In this document: piece after piece, positions 5,214 to 5,718 of the stretch | Layout of the letters: every line of letters begins with the position of its first letter | Numbering within the stretch: the stretch's first letter is position 1 | Origin: an uncultured Mollicutes bacterium | Lineage (GTDB): Bacteria; Bacillota_I; Bacilli_A; Acholeplasmatales; Anaeroplasmataceae | DNA length: 5,718 nt | Direction: 5' to 3' | NCBI GenBank assembly: GCA_900547045.1 | Contig: URFB01000081.1 | Coordinates: 1 to 5,718 of the forward strand | Made by a program: the position numbers and the translations under genes | The notes under the pieces: model-generated | What the model saw: the letters and a program-made list of their open reading frames with translations, nothing else | What the model was told of the DNA's origin: nothing | Database searches by the model: none

Positions 5214-5718
5214 ATGATTAAATGTTTTTTGTATCAAATGGATGAGAAGAATAAAAGAATAATTACAGGTCTTATTGAAAATGATGAATATCTAGAATAT
5301 GATCCAACATATGAATATAAAATGATTTTAGAGGACAACTATACTATTTTAGAAAATGAAAGAAAGATTTCTAATTTTGGCCGTTTATTTTATGCTGTTT
5401 CGATAAATGATGAGCATCATAAGTATTTAAATTTTAATGATTATATGCTAAAGGTTAAGCTTGATATGACAGAAAATGTAGCATTCGCAAGTGCTTTATC
5501 TAAGGAAATGCTAATGTCTATTTTAGAAAATACTAATTATTTTAATCAGGATTTAGACCTTGATTATGTTGATTCAGGCCTAACACTTATGGATGATAAG
5601 GGCTATAAGGACTATTTTGATGGTTGGTTTAGACATGTTGATGATGATGTTTATGTAATGCTACTTAATATGCGTTATCCTTTATATATTGGCCGTGAAA
5701 ATGGTAATTTTATTTTTG
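5214..5718 (+). CDS. Uncharacterised acidic protein (partial, 3' end off window)
   Basis: An open frame starts at ATG 5214 and runs 168 codons to the edge without a stop. GGAG (5203-5206) lies 7 nt upstream in TTGGAGCG, a good ribosome site. Codon use matches the neighbouring genes. The visible part is rich in Asp, Glu, Tyr and Asn, with no signal peptide or membrane helix, so a cytoplasmic protein is likely. The N-terminus (MIKCFLYQMDEKNKRIITG, then residues 35-60) alternates in a beta-like way. Residues ~90-108 look helical, and an acidic stretch (113-147) contains DLDLDYVD, DGWFRH and DDDVY. I recognise no family or catalytic motif. It is separated from the DegV-family gene by a terminator and is probably its own transcription unit. 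Confidence 0.75.
   Translation, partial: MIKCFLYQMDEKNKRIITGLIENDEYLEYDPTYEYKMILEDNYTILENERKISNFGRLFYAVSINDEHHKYLNFNDYMLKVKLDMTENVAFASALSKEMLMSILENTNYFNQDLDLDYVDSGLTLMDDKGYKDYFDGWFRHVDDDVYVMLLNMRYPLYIGRENGNFIF

Noticed and set aside
630..5462. AAGCTT (HindIII-type word) occurs about nine times, more than base composition alone would predict.
   Set aside because: Most copies are Lys-Leu codon pairs (AAG CTT) or similar coding context, and they are not evenly spaced or oriented. Codon preference explains them better than an uptake or restriction signal.
1..5718. CRISPR arrays, tRNA or rRNA genes, insertion sequences, and reverse-strand genes.
   Set aside because: No direct-repeat/spacer pattern, cloverleaf, transposase or terminal inverted repeats were seen. 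Gaps between genes are all under 80 nt, and no convincing minus-strand reading frame competes with the + strand genes.

Overview
The window is AT-rich and every gene lies on the + strand. Spacing is tight and Shine-Dalgarno sites are strong, which suggests a compact low-GC Gram-positive-type genome (Bacillota/Mycoplasmatota side, for example an Erysipelotrichia-, Acholeplasma- or RF39-like gut lineage). This placement rests on base composition, lipoprotein style and gene content only, so it is tentative. All tryptophans are encoded by TGG, and none of the long reading frames contains an internal TGA, so the standard bacterial code fits.

Left block (1-3217): an operon-like run of five tightly linked genes. 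They are the tail of a membrane protein (1-87), a small two-helix membrane protein with a soluble tail (84-557), a surface-anchored M6-family zinc metallopeptidase lipoprotein (573-1931), a small acidic protein of unknown function (1933-2211), and a larger, mostly helical protein (about 2171-3217). The last one ends in an R-N-x3-H motif typical of HEPN domains. Junctions are ATGA overlaps, 1-15 nt gaps, or a ~41 nt overlap. No terminator is visible inside the block. The acidic-protein/HEPN pair is the least explained part of the window.

Middle (3219-4196): a well-formed sigma-A-type promoter drives nadA, the 4Fe-4S quinolinate synthase of de novo NAD synthesis. nadA stands alone here, without nadB or nadC. 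A small hairpin spans its stop codon.

Right (4201-5160): a DegV/FakB-family fatty-acid-binding protein gene. It is preceded by a perfect 19-nt palindrome containing TTTGA-N3-TCAAA, which resembles MarR/FabT-type operators of fatty-acid regulation. It is followed by a convincing intrinsic terminator that incorporates its stop codon. A last gene (from 5214) of unknown function has its own -10 box and runs off the right edge.

The best leads are the overlapping small-acidic/HEPN gene pair and the operator-like palindrome before the DegV gene. Neither can be proven without searches or experiments.
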